From an uncultured Isosphaeraceae bacterium (GTDB taxonomy: Bacteria; Planctomycetota; Planctomycetia; Isosphaerales; Isosphaeraceae): a DNA stretch of 64,000 bases. Below, piece after piece: positions 27,159 through 41,799 of the stretch. Position 1 is the stretch's first letter. Each line of letters begins with the position of its first letter. Location of the stretch: assembly GCA_945957605.1 (NCBI GenBank), contig CAMFLR010000004.1:310001-374000 (forward strand), in the 5' to 3' direction. The notes beneath the pieces were generated by a model. The model made no database searches. It was not told where the DNA came from and was given only the letters and a program-made list of their open reading frames with translations. The translations under genes were made by a program, and so were the position numbers.

Positions 27159-27285
27159 CGTCGTTCTCCCGACCCCTTCCTCTCGGATTCCCTGCCGTTC
27201 GATGAGTATTTAGAGGCTCGGAGAAAAACGCAAGCCGTTGCCGACTCTGACGCCCTTCCTCACCTCACATGGAAGACGCAATCTT

Positions 27286-27885
27286 ATGTCGAATTCTCCT
27301 TCCTTACCGAGCGCACCGCCCCCGTGGCGAACCGCCCTCGACCTCGCGTTGAACGAGACCGCAAGCGACCCCGCCTCGCGATTTCTTAGCCTCGCGACGA
27401 TCGGCCTCGACGGCTATCCATCGAATCGCACGCTCGTTTTTCGCGGATTTCTCGACGACACGAACGACCTTCTGCTCGCGACCGACGCGCGTAGTCAAAA
27501 GATCAGCGAGATCCTTCGCAACCAGAATTGCGAGGCCTGCTGGTACTTCGCCGCGCGTCGCTTGCAATTCCGAGTTCGCGGAAAGTTGCAAGTGATCGAC
27601 GGCTCCAACCGGGCAATGGGCCAGGTGCGAATCGATATGTGGCGCGAGCTTTCTGAGGCCGCGCGCCATCAGTTCGCCTGGCCGGCCCCCGGCGCAGAAC
27701 GGACTGGCAAACCCACGACGGCGACAAACATCACGATCAGCGAACTGACGCCGCTTCCGCCGTTTTTCGTTCTGGCACTTCAGCCGTCGCGGGTTGACGT
27801 GCTCAACATCAACTTCGAGCCACACCGCCGTGTCGTACACGAACGAGCGGGCGAGACGTGGAAGTCGACGCACATCAACCCATAA
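27286..27885 (+). CDS. Pyridoxamine 5'-phosphate oxidase-like flavoprotein
   Basis: The 199-residue split-barrel protein resembles the Alr4036/PNPOx family. The N-terminal half shows RFLSLATIGLDGYPSNRTLV and FRGF (FMN phosphate site). The core has LATDARSQKISEI and NQNCEACWYFAARRLQFRVRG. The C-terminus contains the PNPOx-like VDVLNINFEPHRRVVHER. ATG 27286 is preferred: GGAAGA lies about 10 bases upstream and the domain begins normally. Family members bind FMN or F420; whether this one acts in vitamin B6 salvage is unproven. It converges on the glucosidase gene with 10 bases between. Confidence 0.85.
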   Translation: MSNSPSLPSAPPPWRTALDLALNETASDPASRFLSLATIGLDGYPSNRTLVFRGFLDDTNDLLLATDARSQKISEILRNQNCEACWYFAARRLQFRVRGKLQVIDGSNRAMGQVRIDMWRELSEAARHQFAWPAPGAERTGKPTTATNITISELTPLPPFFVLALQPSRVDVLNINFEPHRRVVHERAGETWKSTHINP

Positions 27886-27895
27886 ACGCCAGGAA

Positions 27896-30559
<2,664 letters not shown>

Positions 30560-30628
30560 CGCGATGTTACCTCGGCTGGCAGGCGGGATAGTCTTGGTGG
30601 CGTTTAGAGGGGGAAACTCGGCATTTAA

Positions 30629-31609
30629 TCAAAGACGCCGAGCATAATTCGCCGCGCCGATGAGCGGGGCCTTGGGATTGATCGCGACTGCGACCCGCAT
30701 TCCTTCCAGCACGGGTTGAAGCCGTCCCTTCGCCAGGAACGACTTCATGAATCCGCCGCGTTTGAGCACCTTCATGATCTTCGGTGCCACGCCACCGCCA
30801 ACGTACACCGAGCGCGCCACACACTTGAGCGCCAGATTGCCCGCCTCGGCGCCGTAGATCGACGCGAAGAGTTCGAGCGTCGCCGTGCAAAGCGGGTCGT
30901 GCTCGTCGATGCCAAACTTCGTGATTGTTGCGTTCTTGTCGCCGGTCTCAAGTGCCTGGGCGACTTCGGGCGACTCGGGATAATGGCCACGATCGCGCAA
31001 GAACGAGTAGACGTGATGAAATCCTGGTCCTGAAATCACGCGCTCATAGCTAACGTGCGGACCAAACTTCTCGCGGCTATATTGAACGAGTTCGTCTTCA
31101 AGTGGATTCTGAGGCGCGAGGTCGCAGTGGCCGCCTTCCGACGCCACTGGATGAAAATGCTCACCATCGTAGTAGAGGAACGCTTCGCCAAGGCCGGTCC
31201 CCGCAGCGATAACGGCGACGTTGCCATCATGATGCGGTTCGACGCCTGCGTTGAGCACCTCCATCTCGTCGGGCGTGAGGAAGAGCATGCCGTAGGCGGC
31301 GGCTTCGAGGTCGTTGAGCAGCTTGACGCGGCGGGTTTTGAGATGCGCGGCGAGCTTCGTTTCGATGAGGTGCCAGGGAAGGTTCGTGGTCCGGCATTCG
31401 CCGTCGATCACCGGTCCGGCGACGCCGAAACAGGCGGAACTGAGCGACTCGCACGGGTGTGTGGCGGCGAACTGGTCGAGAATCGCCTCGAACGTCGCGG
31501 AGCCGCGGCTCGGGAACGTTTCTTCACCAACTTGATTCAGGCCATTTTCAGTCGGCTCGAACAACGCGAGCACGGTTTTCGTCCCACCAATGTCGCCCGC
31601 CAGGAACAT
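30629..31609 (-). CDS. glk: Glucokinase
   Basis: The 326-residue enzyme phosphorylates glucose with ATP. It belongs to the bacterial Glk family (not ROK): the ATP-binding start is LAGDIGGTKTVLALFEP, followed by FGVAGPVIDGECRTTNLPW, KLLNDLEAAAYG with the catalytic Asp, AAGTGLGEAFL and SEGGHCDLAP with sugar-binding Glu/His. The C-terminal half has YVGGGVAPKI. GAGGAT lies 7 bases upstream. Together with zwf, gnd and tkt it commits glucose to the oxidative pentose phosphate pathway. Confidence 0.95.
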   Translation of the reverse strand: MFLAGDIGGTKTVLALFEPTENGLNQVGEETFPSRGSATFEAILDQFAATHPCESLSSACFGVAGPVIDGECRTTNLPWHLIETKLAAHLKTRRVKLLNDLEAAAYGMLFLTPDEMEVLNAGVEPHHDGNVAVIAAGTGLGEAFLYYDGEHFHPVASEGGHCDLAPQNPLEDELVQYSREKFGPHVSYERVISGPGFHHVYSFLRDRGHYPESPEVAQALETGDKNATITKFGIDEHDPLCTATLELFASIYGAEAGNLALKCVARSVYVGGGVAPKIMKVLKRGGFMKSFLAKGRLQPVLEGMRVAVAINPKAPLIGAANYARRL

Positions 31610-31739
31610 GGGATAATCCTCAATCCGCAGTCAAAAGGGTAGGGGAACCGTTGTTGTTCGAGTAGCGTCCGGAGATAGCATAGCACGCAGGCAACGTGGC
31701 GATCGAGCATTCACACGCGCATCTACACGCCGTGATTTG

Positions 31740-32851
31740 TCAATGAATGCTCGCCTGAACCAGAACGTGCGCAGCCTTGACCATCTCGCGAAAAATGTTG
31801 TCGGGTTCGCGGTCGGAAAGCTGCTTCGCCACCATTTCCACGAGGCTTTGAGCCGGCTCCGAAAGCGTGCGAGGTTCTGCGCCCGCCTCTTCCGGCTGCA
31901 CGGCCAGTCTGCCGTCGCCCGTCGAGGTAAAGTCGAGCGAGCCGAGTTCACCGCACGCCGCACAGGCGATTTTCACGCGACGAATTTCTGCAGCGCCTTC
32001 TTCAAGGCGATCCAACCTCAGTCGCACCGTGCCGTGCTCGGGCCGCTCGAATTGAAAGCCGATCTCACTGCCTTTTTTGAACTTCGTCGCCTGGATTTTC
32101 CAGTCGAGCCGGGATGCGAGCCACGCGCCGATTTGCCACGCCTGTGTCACCGCGTGCGGACCGTGCTCGATGAGCACTTCCGAAATGGTATCGAGCGCAC
32201 CGGGATGGACCGCCGGTGAAAGCTCCTGAGAGATCAGCCGCAGCCAGTATTTGAGACGGCGCCAGTTAAGGTCGGACGCGACGCGCCAGCGACCACCTTC
32301 GCCTTCGCGCTCGAAGCGGCTCAGCCACGCTGAAGTTGCCGCCATACCGCGATGCGGGTCGGCCCAGCCGAGGCTGTCGTAAATCAGTTGCTGAGCTGAT
32401 TCGCAGAGATCGTCGAGCACAGGACCAGCAAACGGCGGCGGCGTGCGCGACGCCCACCAGACGTTCGTCGGTAGATCGCCAATTAAGAGCGCGCGAACCG
32501 CGAATGGCAAATGATCGGCGCCGTGCGGACCGCCGCGCAACGTGACTTGCTCGGCCGCCATGCGCGAACCTGCCCCCGCACGCCGCACTTGAACAGTCGC
32601 TCGCACGTCATTCGAGGATGACGAATCGTTGGCAACGAGCAAAAACACACGTGCCGGATGAACCGACACGATCTGCGGAATCGACGCCTCAACTTCCTGG
32701 AGATGCGATTCGTCGTCGCAATAGATGACAAGATTGGACATCCGAGCGCGATACATCGGCGCGGACGTCGGATCGTGCAGTTCGCGCAGCCCTTCGGTCA
32801 ACTGGCGATCGACGGCCGAAAGCGGTACATCAACCGGCGCGGTGGCGTCGA

Positions 32852-32855
<4 letters not shown>
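31740..32855 (-). CDS. opcA: Glucose-6-phosphate dehydrogenase assembly protein OpcA-like
   Basis: OpcA is an accessory subunit that activates or assembles Zwf in cyanobacteria and actinobacteria. This 371-residue protein has the family-like block NLVIYCDDESHLQEVEASIPQ, SVHPARVFLLV, VTLRGGPHGADHLPFAVRAL, LIGDLPTNVWWASRTPP and LSWRRL-type elements (DLNWRRLKYW). The start is ATG 32855, overlapping the zwf stop as ATGA, with GGAGG 5 bases upstream; a GTG at 32867 would overlap that Shine-Dalgarno. The tight coupling to zwf fits a stoichiometric partner. Confidence 0.9.
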
Positions 32856-34474
<1,619 letters not shown>

Positions 34475-34581
34475 GGCGAGACTCCGTCGCGTTGACGTTG
34501 TAGGAGCCAGCACGGGACGGACGAGAATCCGCCCGCCCCGCGTGATGAACTCTATCGCGGATTGCGGCCCGCGCCGAGACT

Positions 34582-35568
34582 TTAGTTCCCGGCCGGACGC
34601 TCAACGTGTCCGCCAAACTTGTGCCGCATCGCCGACAAAACCTTCTCGGCGAAGGTGTGCTGCTGGCGCGAACGGAAGCGGGCGTAGAGCGAAGCCGACA
34701 GCGTTTCGCAAGGAACCGCTTCTTCGATGGCCGCCATGATCGTCCAGCGCCCTTCGCCCGAATCCTGCACGAAACCGGTGTAGTTATCAAGCGAGGGATT
34801 CTCGATCAGCGCCATCGCCGTCAGGTCGAGCAACCACGAGCCGACGACGCTACCACGCCGCCATACTTCGGCGATTTCGGGCAGGTCGAACGTGTAACGA
34901 TGTTCTTTGGCGACTTCTTCCGAATTCGCCGAGCGGAAGATGTCGAACCCTTCGGCATAAGCCTGCATCAGGCCGTATTCGATGCCGTTGTGCACCATCT
35001 TGACGAAGTGCCCAGCGCCCGAAGGGCCGCAGTGCAAGTAACCCTGTTCGGCCGTGCCACCCTTGTCGGCAGGACGACCGGGAGTACGTCCCACGTCACC
35101 CATGCCAGGGGCCAACGTGCTGAGGATCGGGTCGATGCGCTTCACAGCGTCATCGGGACCGCCGATCATCATGCAATAGCCGCGTTCGATGCCCCAGATA
35201 CCACCCGAGGTTCCGACATCGACGTAATTGATGCCCTTGCTCTTGAGCTGACCAGCGCGACGGACGTCATCCTTGAAGTAGGAATTACCGCCGTCGATGA
35301 TCGTGTCGCCCGATTCCATCAGTGCTGCGAGGCCGTTAACCGTGTCTTCGGTCGGAGCGCCGCAGGGCACCATAACCCACGCGGCACGCGGCTTGGTAAG
35401 CAGCTTGACGAACTCTTCGAGCGTGGTCGCGCCTTTCGCCCCTTCAGCAACGAGGCCCTTAACCGCCTCGGCGCTTCGGTCAAAAACGACGCACTCGTGG
35501 CCCGCTTTCATCAAGCGGCGGACCATGTTGCCGCCCATACGTCCAAGGCCGATCATTCCTAGTTGCAC
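34582..35568 (-). CDS. gnd: 6-phosphogluconate dehydrogenase, decarboxylating (short GndA/YqeC type)
   Basis: The 328-residue protein is the shorter, NAD-preferring form. It has the Rossmann motif [21 protein letters not shown], the substrate loop [20 protein letters not shown], and the catalytic [20 protein letters not shown] (Lys and Asn). The C-terminal helical region is about 140 residues, shorter than in classic Gnd. GTG 35568 is the chosen start because AGAGGAG lies 7 bases upstream. It makes ribulose-5-phosphate for the transketolase encoded just upstream. No separate 6-phosphogluconolactonase gene is seen. Confidence 0.95.
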   Translation of the reverse strand: MQLGMIGLGRMGGNMVRRLMKAGHECVVFDRSAEAVKGLVAEGAKGATTLEEFVKLLTKPRAAWVMVPCGAPTEDTVNGLAALMESGDTIIDGGNSYFKDDVRRAGQLKSKGINYVDVGTSGGIWGIERGYCMMIGGPDDAVKRIDPILSTLAPGMGDVGRTPGRPADKGGTAEQGYLHCGPSGAGHFVKMVHNGIEYGLMQAYAEGFDIFRSANSEEVAKEHRYTFDLPEIAEVWRRGSVVGSWLLDLTAMALIENPSLDNYTGFVQDSGEGRWTIMAAIEEAVPCETLSASLYARFRSRQQHTFAEKVLSAMRHKFGGHVERPAGN

Positions 35569-35619
35569 TTGCGACTCTCCTCTGCAGAGGTGATGAGACG
35601 TGACGTGGTGGGGGAATCG

Positions 35620-35648
35620 TCGCGCCCGGCACACAACGCCGGGCGCGA
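35620..35648 (-). promoter_or_regulatory. GC-rich hairpin between tkt and gnd
   Basis: An 11-bp perfect stem (35620-35630 with 35638-35648, TCGCGCCCGGC and its complement) encloses a 7-base loop. It lies in the transcript between tkt and gnd and has no U-run. It may partially terminate, block exonucleases or separate expression levels. Confidence 0.5.
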
Positions 35649-35670
35649 GACGCGTCGAAGCGCTTCTGAA

Positions 35671-37734
35671 TTAGGCCTTCGATGCGGCGAGCAAGGCGCG
35701 AGCGGCTTCGACCACCTTGTCGGGGGTGAAACCGAACTTCGATTGCAGTTCCTTGAGCGGAGCCGAGGCACCGAAGGTGTGCATGCCGATCACCTTGCCC
35801 TTGGCACCAACATAGTGCGCCCAGGCGAAAGTTGAGGCCTGCTCAACCGCGAGACGAGCCGTCACCGCGCTCGGCAGAACCGACTCGCGATACGCTTCGT
35901 CCTGGTGGTCGAACAGTTCCCAGCTCGGCAGGCTGACGACGCGAACCTTCACGCCTTCCTTCGAGAGAACCTCGTACGCCGACACGCAAAGCTGCACTTC
36001 GCTGCCGGTGCCGATGAGAATCAAGTCCGGCTTGCCACCTTCGGCGTCGGCCATGATGTAGCCGCCGCGAACAAGGTTGCTCGCCGACGCATACTTGGTG
36101 CGGTCAAACGTGGGAATCGGTTGACGCGTCGCAATGATCGCCACCGGTTCGTGCTTGAGCTTGATCGTGTACTTCCACGCTTCGGCCATTTCGTTCGCGT
36201 CGGCCGGACGCAACGTGACGAAGCCAGGAATCGACCGCAGCGATGCGAGTTGCTCGATCGGCTGGTGTGTCGGGCCATCTTCGCCCACGCCGATCGAATC
36301 GTGCGTGAACACATGAATGGTGGGCACTTCCATGATCGCGCTCAAACGAAGCGCCGGCTTGGCGTAATCGCTGAAGATCAAGAAGCCCGAGCCGAAGGGA
36401 CGAACCTTCGAGAGCGACATGCCGTTCAAAACAGCAGCCATCGCGTGTTCGCGAATACCGAAGTGGAAGTTGCGCCCACCGTACGTCGCGGCTTCGAAAT
36501 CACCCGCGCCCTCGAACGTGAGGCGGGTCTTCGTCGACGGAGCGAGGTCGGCCGAACCACCGATGATCCACGGCAGATTCTTGGCGATCGCGTTGAGCAC
36601 CTTGCCCGAAGCGTCGCGGCCGGCCATGCCCTTGGGATCGGCCGGGAACTCGGGGATATCCTTGTCCCAGCCATCGGGCAAATCGCGGCGCTGGATGCGC
36701 TCGAGCTGATCCGCGAGGTCGGGGTGCGACTTGCGATACTCTTCGAGCAGCTTGTACCAGGCTTCGCGGGCCGATTTGCCGCGAGCACCGATGCCCGACT
36801 GGAAGTGGTCATACACGCCGTTGGGAACGTGGAACTTCTCGTCGGGCCAGCCGTAGACTTCCTTCGTCAGTTTGATTTCGTTTTCGCCCAGCGGTTCGCC
36901 GTGCGCGCCGTGAGTATCGGCCTTGTTGGGCGAGCCCCAGCCGATGATCGACTTCACGACGATGAACGTCGGCTTGTCGGTCGTCTTCTTGAAGTTGTCG
37001 AGCGCCTTCTGAAGCGCGGCGGTGTCGTTGGCGTCTTCGACATGCAGAACGTTCCAGCCATAGGCTTCGAATCGCTTGCCGGTGTCTTCACTGAAGGCAA
37101 GGTCGGTATGACCTTCGATCGTGATGCGGTTGCTGTCGTAGATCCAGCAGAGGTTCGAGAGCTTCAGGTGACCGGCCAGCGAGGCGGCTTCACCCGAGAT
37201 CCCTTCCATCATGTCGCCGTCGCCGCACAGCGTGTAGACACGGTAGTCAACCATGTCGAAGCCTGGCTTGTTGTAGTGGGCTCCGAGCCACTTGCCGGCG
37301 ATCGCGATGCCGACGCTATTGGCACAACCCTGGCCGAGCGGGCCGGTGGTAGTTTCAATGCCCGAGGTCCAGTGATATTCAGGATGGCCCGGGCACTTGC
37401 TATCGAGCTGGCGGAACTTCTTGATCGAGTCGAGCGTGACAGCGGGCTCGCCTTCGATCGTGTACTTCGTCGTGACCGACTTCACGCCAGTGAGATGCAG
37501 AATCGAATAGAGCAGCATCGACGCGTGGCCGATCGACAGCACGAACCGGTCGCGGTTCGGCCAGATGGGATCGGCGGGGTCGAAGTTAAGAAGCTTTTGC
37601 CAGATGGTGTAAACCACGGGAGCCATCGACATCGGCGTGCCGGGGTGCCCCGAATTCGCGGCCTGAACCGCGTCCATGGACAGCGTGCGAATCGTGTTGA
37701 TGCTCAGCGTTTCTAGGTCGTTGGTGCCACTCAT
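35671..37734 (-). CDS. tkt: Transketolase
   Basis: The 687-residue thiamine-diphosphate enzyme exchanges two-carbon units between pentose and hexose phosphates. Family motifs include AANSGHPGTPMSMAPVVY, the ThDP/Mg motif GDGDMMEGISGEAASLAGHL, DSNRITIEGHTDLAFSED and the Pyr-domain THDSIGVGEDGPTHQPIEQL. ATG 37734 gives the usual N-terminus (METLSINTIRTLSMD-like). It is the first gene of the leftward sugar-metabolism block (tkt-gnd-zwf-opcA-glk-glucosidase). The promoter should be in the 37735-37994 gap; I could not pick one with confidence. Confidence 0.97.
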   Translation of the reverse strand: MSGTNDLETLSINTIRTLSMDAVQAANSGHPGTPMSMAPVVYTIWQKLLNFDPADPIWPNRDRFVLSIGHASMLLYSILHLTGVKSVTTKYTIEGEPAVTLDSIKKFRQLDSKCPGHPEYHWTSGIETTTGPLGQGCANSVGIAIAGKWLGAHYNKPGFDMVDYRVYTLCGDGDMMEGISGEAASLAGHLKLSNLCWIYDSNRITIEGHTDLAFSEDTGKRFEAYGWNVLHVEDANDTAALQKALDNFKKTTDKPTFIVVKSIIGWGSPNKADTHGAHGEPLGENEIKLTKEVYGWPDEKFHVPNGVYDHFQSGIGARGKSAREAWYKLLEEYRKSHPDLADQLERIQRRDLPDGWDKDIPEFPADPKGMAGRDASGKVLNAIAKNLPWIIGGSADLAPSTKTRLTFEGAGDFEAATYGGRNFHFGIREHAMAAVLNGMSLSKVRPFGSGFLIFSDYAKPALRLSAIMEVPTIHVFTHDSIGVGEDGPTHQPIEQLASLRSIPGFVTLRPADANEMAEAWKYTIKLKHEPVAIIATRQPIPTFDRTKYASASNLVRGGYIMADAEGGKPDLILIGTGSEVQLCVSAYEVLSKEGVKVRVVSLPSWELFDHQDEAYRESVLPSAVTARLAVEQASTFAWAHYVGAKGKVIGMHTFGASAPLKELQSKFGFTPDKVVEAARALLAASKA

Positions 37735-37994
37735 TCGTGTGCTCTCCGAGGTCGTTTGGTGTCCCAATCTTGCCGTTATCCAGGGATATCGCACTCTCGT
37801 GGCCGGCTTCCGTTCGCGCCGGGAACACACGAGCAATATTCGTTCACAAGGCCAATCGACGCCACCCGCGCGGTCACGTCGCGCTAACTTGCCGCAGATC
37901 CATACGCGCTCGGCGGCGTATTGTCACAAAAACGAAGTGGTTCGATGCGGACCTATCCTTACCGATCTGCCGAAAATCGCAAGCACCAAGATTT

Positions 37995-39386
37995 TCAAGG
38001 ATGATATCCCCGGGGCGAATCGGTCGACTCGGGAAACCCGAGCGTTGCGCGAAGCTTTTCCGATTCCTTCGCCGTGGCAGGATCGATCGATTTGCCGGTG
38101 ATATCTGCATACGCGTCCGCCAGCGCAGTTGCCGCCAGCGACCGAGCGGCCGCGTCGTCCCAGTTCAGTGGTTTGGCTGTCGAATCAAGAAAGACGTGCA
38201 GCAGTGATTCAACCTTGGCCGCATCAAACTTGAATGCAGTCGTGTTCGACTTCCACGTGTTCATGAGCTTGGATGCCTCATCCGCGAGCGCAGCGACGCG
38301 TTCGGGATCGGGCAGAGGTCGCATCATCTCAACTCTCAACTTGCCGAGGGAGGCAATCACCTCGTCGTTGCCGGATGCGTTCGCGAGGGCAGAGGTCGTC
38401 GGCAACGTGAAAGTGCCCCAGGGGAGTGTTCCCGGTGGACGATGTCCCAGATTTACCTGTCGCCAGCTTGGGTTCGCAAGTTCGTGGTGGCAGGAGAAGC
38501 AGTCGTATTCGGTGAATTCGGGCCAGGGGGCGTGACCCGCCTTGGCGTTCGTCGCCCGCGTCTTCAAAAGATCGACATTGGCCGAAACGGTCGTTACCTG
38601 ACCGATTGCCCAGGCCTTGGCGTGGAAGTCGTCGGCCTTGACCTTGGCGTCGGGCTTTTCAAAAGGTTCTTGCCAGTGACGCGGAAGCGACCTTTGATAG
38701 GCGGCAAGCTCGAAGATGAGGCGAGGGTGCCCCGCGGCGATCAGGTCGTGGTTCACTTCCTTGGTCGAATCACCGACATGGCACGTTACGCACAGCTTTG
38801 CACGGACGGGAAGTTCGACGAGTGAACGATAACCGTACTTCGCCTTGTCGGTCTTCGAGTCGGTCCATTCCTTCGTCAAGTGAGGCTCGAGCCACGCGGA
38901 GGCTGGACCGTGGCATGTCTCGCAATCGACGCCGGCGGCGAAATCATTCTTGCCGGCCTTGATGTCGGCCGCAGTCGGTTCTCCGCCAATCGAGTGGCAG
39001 TCGAGGCAAAGTTTGGCCTGATGCGCCGGCTTGCCGCCAAGGTCCTTGGAGAGCAATTTGGCGATGCGGACGGAGCGCGGATTAAGAAGGACGTCGTAGG
39101 CGCGGGAATGGGGGTCGAAGGACGCCCAGGTGGTCGCCTCGCCGCCTTTCAAATAAAGCTTACCGTGCTGAGCGTCGGTCGCGCCGACAGCGCCGTGGCA
39201 GCCTCGCGCGACGCATGAATCACTTCCGATACGACGGATGGAATCGGCCGGAATTGCGGTGGTTTTTACAGTGGGTGGAGCGATATCCGGCTGCGCGTGA
39301 CTATCCATGCCACGAAGCGCAAGAACCACAGGCACAAGACTTAAGCCGACTCCGATCGACCGCCAGACGTGATTCGGCCGAGACAT
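37995..39386 (-). CDS. Secreted pentaheme cytochrome c with one atypical CX4CH site
   Basis: The 463-residue protein has a signal peptide (to about residue 31) and five heme-binding motifs. The first is CVARGCH (residues 58-64), a CX4CH spacing. The others are canonical: CLDCH, CETCH, CVTCH and CFSCH. The order and His-rich spacers (DAQHGKLY, DPHSRAYDVLL, AAGHPRLIFEL) resemble the cytochrome c554/multiheme family of planctomycetes and nitrifiers. It probably carries electrons in the periplasm. The last 130 residues are helical with no heme. GAGGTGG precedes the ATG. The redox partner is not evident from neighbours. Confidence 0.88.
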   Translation of the reverse strand: MSRPNHVWRSIGVGLSLVPVVLALRGMDSHAQPDIAPPTVKTTAIPADSIRRIGSDSCVARGCHGAVGATDAQHGKLYLKGGEATTWASFDPHSRAYDVLLNPRSVRIAKLLSKDLGGKPAHQAKLCLDCHSIGGEPTAADIKAGKNDFAAGVDCETCHGPASAWLEPHLTKEWTDSKTDKAKYGYRSLVELPVRAKLCVTCHVGDSTKEVNHDLIAAGHPRLIFELAAYQRSLPRHWQEPFEKPDAKVKADDFHAKAWAIGQVTTVSANVDLLKTRATNAKAGHAPWPEFTEYDCFSCHHELANPSWRQVNLGHRPPGTLPWGTFTLPTTSALANASGNDEVIASLGKLRVEMMRPLPDPERVAALADEASKLMNTWKSNTTAFKFDAAKVESLLHVFLDSTAKPLNWDDAAARSLAATALADAYADITGKSIDPATAKESEKLRATLGFPESTDSPRGYHP

Positions 39387-39527
39387 AAACCCACACCACC
39401 TCAGTTTGAGTGGACTATCGCGTGATATGGCGACACGGTTAAACTGCCAGACAATCCTAGGAGACGCAAGAGGCTACTTTTCGTAAACGCCTGATATTCT
39501 CCATTTTGTCGCGAGGCTGAGCCGACC

Positions 39528-40454
39528 GTGGTCGATCTGAGCGTTCGTTTGGGTCGGATTGTATTGAAGAATCCGATTTTGGTGGCTTCCGGTACGTTTG
39601 GTTACGTCCGCGAAATGACGCCGTTCATCAATATTTCGAACCTGGGCGGAGTGATCCCCAAAACGGTGACGATGCGTCCCCGCGCTGGCAATCCAACTCC
39701 GCGCACCGTTGAAACCGCGTCCGGGTTGCTCAACGCGATCGGCCTGGACAACGACGGCATCGACCACTTCCGCCATGCCCATCTGCCTTACCTTAGAACC
39801 GTTGGCACAGCCGTGATCGCAAATATCGCCGGCGAAGACGAAGACGGCTTCGTCGCGATGACCGCAATGCTTAACGAAGAGCCCGGGCTTACCGCCGTCG
39901 AGCTCAATCTTTCATGCCCGAATGTAAGTCACGGACTCGATTTGGGAATCGATCCCAACGCCGTCGAACGGGTCGTCAAGCGTTGTCGCGAAGCCGGGCC
40001 GCTACCCATCATCGCGAAACTTACGCCCAACGTAACGAACATCGTCGATATCGCACGCGCCGCTCATGCAGGTGGAGCAGATGCCGTGAGCCTCGTGAAC
40101 ACGTTTCGCGGGCTCGCCGTCGACTGGAAACGTCGCCGCCCGATTCTCTCGTTTGATATGGGTGGATTGAGCGGCCCGGCGATCAAGCCGCTCGCGCTTC
40201 GAGCCGTCTGGGAAGTCGGCCGCGCGTTGCCCGACCTGGCGATCATGGGAATTGGCGGAATCGCGAACGTTTCAGATGCGCTCGAATTCATCGTCGCGGG
40301 GGCATCGGCCGTACAAGTGGGCACTTCAACATTTATGGACCCGAGCGTATCTGGGCGGATCGTTGACGAACTATCGCAAACGCTCGACGAAGCGAAGGTC
40401 AGCAGTGTGAAAGAGCTAGTTGGCACATTGCAGTCAAACCGCACTCCCAACTAA
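39528..40454 (+). CDS. pyrD: Dihydroorotate dehydrogenase, class 1B-like
   Basis: The 308-residue FMN enzyme oxidises dihydroorotate to orotate in pyrimidine synthesis. It has [56 protein letters not shown] with the catalytic Cys of class 1 enzymes, and [16 protein letters not shown] with GIGGI. Class 1B members normally pair with PyrK; no pyrK gene is in the window. The start is GTG 39528 with GAGG 11 bases upstream. It is divergent from the cytochrome gene and followed by a long hairpin at 40479-40524. Confidence 0.95.
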   Translation: MVDLSVRLGRIVLKNPILVASGTFGYVREMTPFINISNLGGVIPKTVTMRPRAGNPTPRTVETASGLLNAIGLDNDGIDHFRHAHLPYLRTVGTAVIANIAGEDEDGFVAMTAMLNEEPGLTAVELNLSCPNVSHGLDLGIDPNAVERVVKRCREAGPLPIIAKLTPNVTNIVDIARAAHAGGADAVSLVNTFRGLAVDWKRRRPILSFDMGGLSGPAIKPLALRAVWEVGRALPDLAIMGIGGIANVSDALEFIVAGASAVQVGTSTFMDPSVSGRIVDELSQTLDEAKVSSVKELVGTLQSNRTPN

Positions 40455-40478
40455 GAAAAGCACGGTTCGAAATGCACG

Positions 40479-40524
40479 GGGCACGTACCGAACACGTTGA
40501 TTAATACGTGTTCGGGCCGTGCCC
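40479..40524. terminator. Two-part hairpin between convergent pyrD and DUF1559 genes
   Basis: GGGCACG (40479-40485) and CCGAACACG (40488-40496) pair with CGTGTTCGG (40507-40515) and CGTGCCC (40518-40524). This makes 16 base pairs with a small internal loop and a 10-base AT-rich apex. No long T-run follows. Its place between convergent genes suits a bidirectional 3' end. Confidence 0.6.
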
Positions 40525-40555
40525 GAGCTTCCTTCAAAGCGAGACGAGCAGTCGA

Positions 40556-41629
40556 TCAATAAGCGTCGGCCGAGATCGTTTCGTTGAGCGACCGCGTTCC
40601 GAGAGCCCACCAGGTGGGATAGCTGATCGAGTTCTTGATGAACTTGACGCTACCATCGCTCATCAGCACGTTCACACCACCGGAGTGGTTGCTGTTCGCA
40701 AGAACGTAGTGAGCGTGTTCAGCCTGCTGGCAGCAGTCCATACGGCAAGCGCTGAAGATCGCACCGTTGGGCGTGATCGCCGTGTTGAACAGCGAGTAGC
40801 CCATCGCACCGGTACCCCAGTGGTTGCCCTTACCCTGGCCACTACCGTTGTTGGGGTTGCTGCGGAACTGCTGGGCGCAAACCGCGATATCCGCCTGCAC
40901 GCCGGCGATGGCGTTCGTCGCTGCCGAGAGGCTCGTGACGTTGACGGTTGCGGCGGCACCGGAGTTCGGCGAAGAAACGTTGCCGGTCGAATTGCCGGGC
41001 AGAGCACCCGGAATCAAGTTACCGACGAGACCCTCCGAAAACGCGATGGTGTTCGAGGTACCGTCGGTGATTTCAGCGATCGAGCTACCGCGGAGGTAGC
41101 CGAAGACGCCCGTGCTATTGATCGCGGCGCTGTTGCAGCAATTGTAGGTGGTGGTACCCACGCTCGCGAAATAGCTGTTGATGTTGTTCTTGCCCGCGTT
41201 ACCGTCGGAGGGGCAAAGGAACGAGTTGATCTTCGTGTTGTAGACAGTCAGGTTGGTGAAGTAACCAACCGGCTGATTGGTCCACGCCGGAGCCAAGCTA
41301 AAGTTCACCGCGTTATAAAGGGCGGTTTGCTCCAAGAAATTGAGCATAAGGGCGTGAGCGCTCCAGGAATCCCAAGCCGGCGTACCGGTGTTGGCATTTC
41401 CAAGCGCATACGGAGCCTGTGTCGAGCCCAGCGGGAACGAGTTGACCGACGAGTGGTAGTTGTGCATGGCCAACCCGATTTGCTTCAGGTTGTTCACGCA
41501 CTGTGAACGACGAGCGGCTTCGCGCGCTGCCTGAACGGCAGGGAGAAGCAAAGCGATCAAGACGGCGATGATCGCAATGACCACCAGCAGCTCGATCAAG
41601 GTAAATCCGCGACGATTGGCGATTCTCAT
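40556..41629 (-). CDS. DUF1559 prepilin-like protein (second copy)
   Basis: The 357-residue protein has the class III signal [35 protein letters not shown] and the C-terminal motif [19 protein letters not shown]. Several Asn/Gly/Ser-rich stretches and cysteines in the middle suggest an extracellular, disulfide-bearing fold. ATG 41629 fits the conserved N-terminus; a longer reading to 41662 is less likely. A small lipoprotein gene lies 170 bases upstream in the same direction, a pairing commonly seen with this family. Function is unknown. Confidence 0.93.
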   Translation of the reverse strand: MRIANRRGFTLIELLVVIAIIAVLIALLLPAVQAAREAARRSQCVNNLKQIGLAMHNYHSSVNSFPLGSTQAPYALGNANTGTPAWDSWSAHALMLNFLEQTALYNAVNFSLAPAWTNQPVGYFTNLTVYNTKINSFLCPSDGNAGKNNINSYFASVGTTTYNCCNSAAINSTGVFGYLRGSSIAEITDGTSNTIAFSEGLVGNLIPGALPGNSTGNVSSPNSGAAATVNVTSLSAATNAIAGVQADIAVCAQQFRSNPNNGSGQGKGNHWGTGAMGYSLFNTAITPNGAIFSACRMDCCQQAEHAHYVLANSNHSGGVNVLMSDGSVKFIKNSISYPTWWALGTRSLNETISADAY

Positions 41630-41799
41630 CAAACCCCCTTCAATTAGAATCGAAACCGACACCGAACTGAGTCAGTATGACAGAAAACGACGAGAAGCTC
41701 GGCTCAGCTAGGAAGGAAAATGCAAGTGGTTAATCGGTTGCTGGGCGCAAATTCCCAATTCAATTTAAGAATTCGGCGTCGCAGCGATTCGATCAATAA

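Noticed and set aside
35905-37716. Long open frame (603 codons) on the plus strand
   Set aside because: Antisense to the transketolase gene, with no motif or suitable ribosome-binding site.
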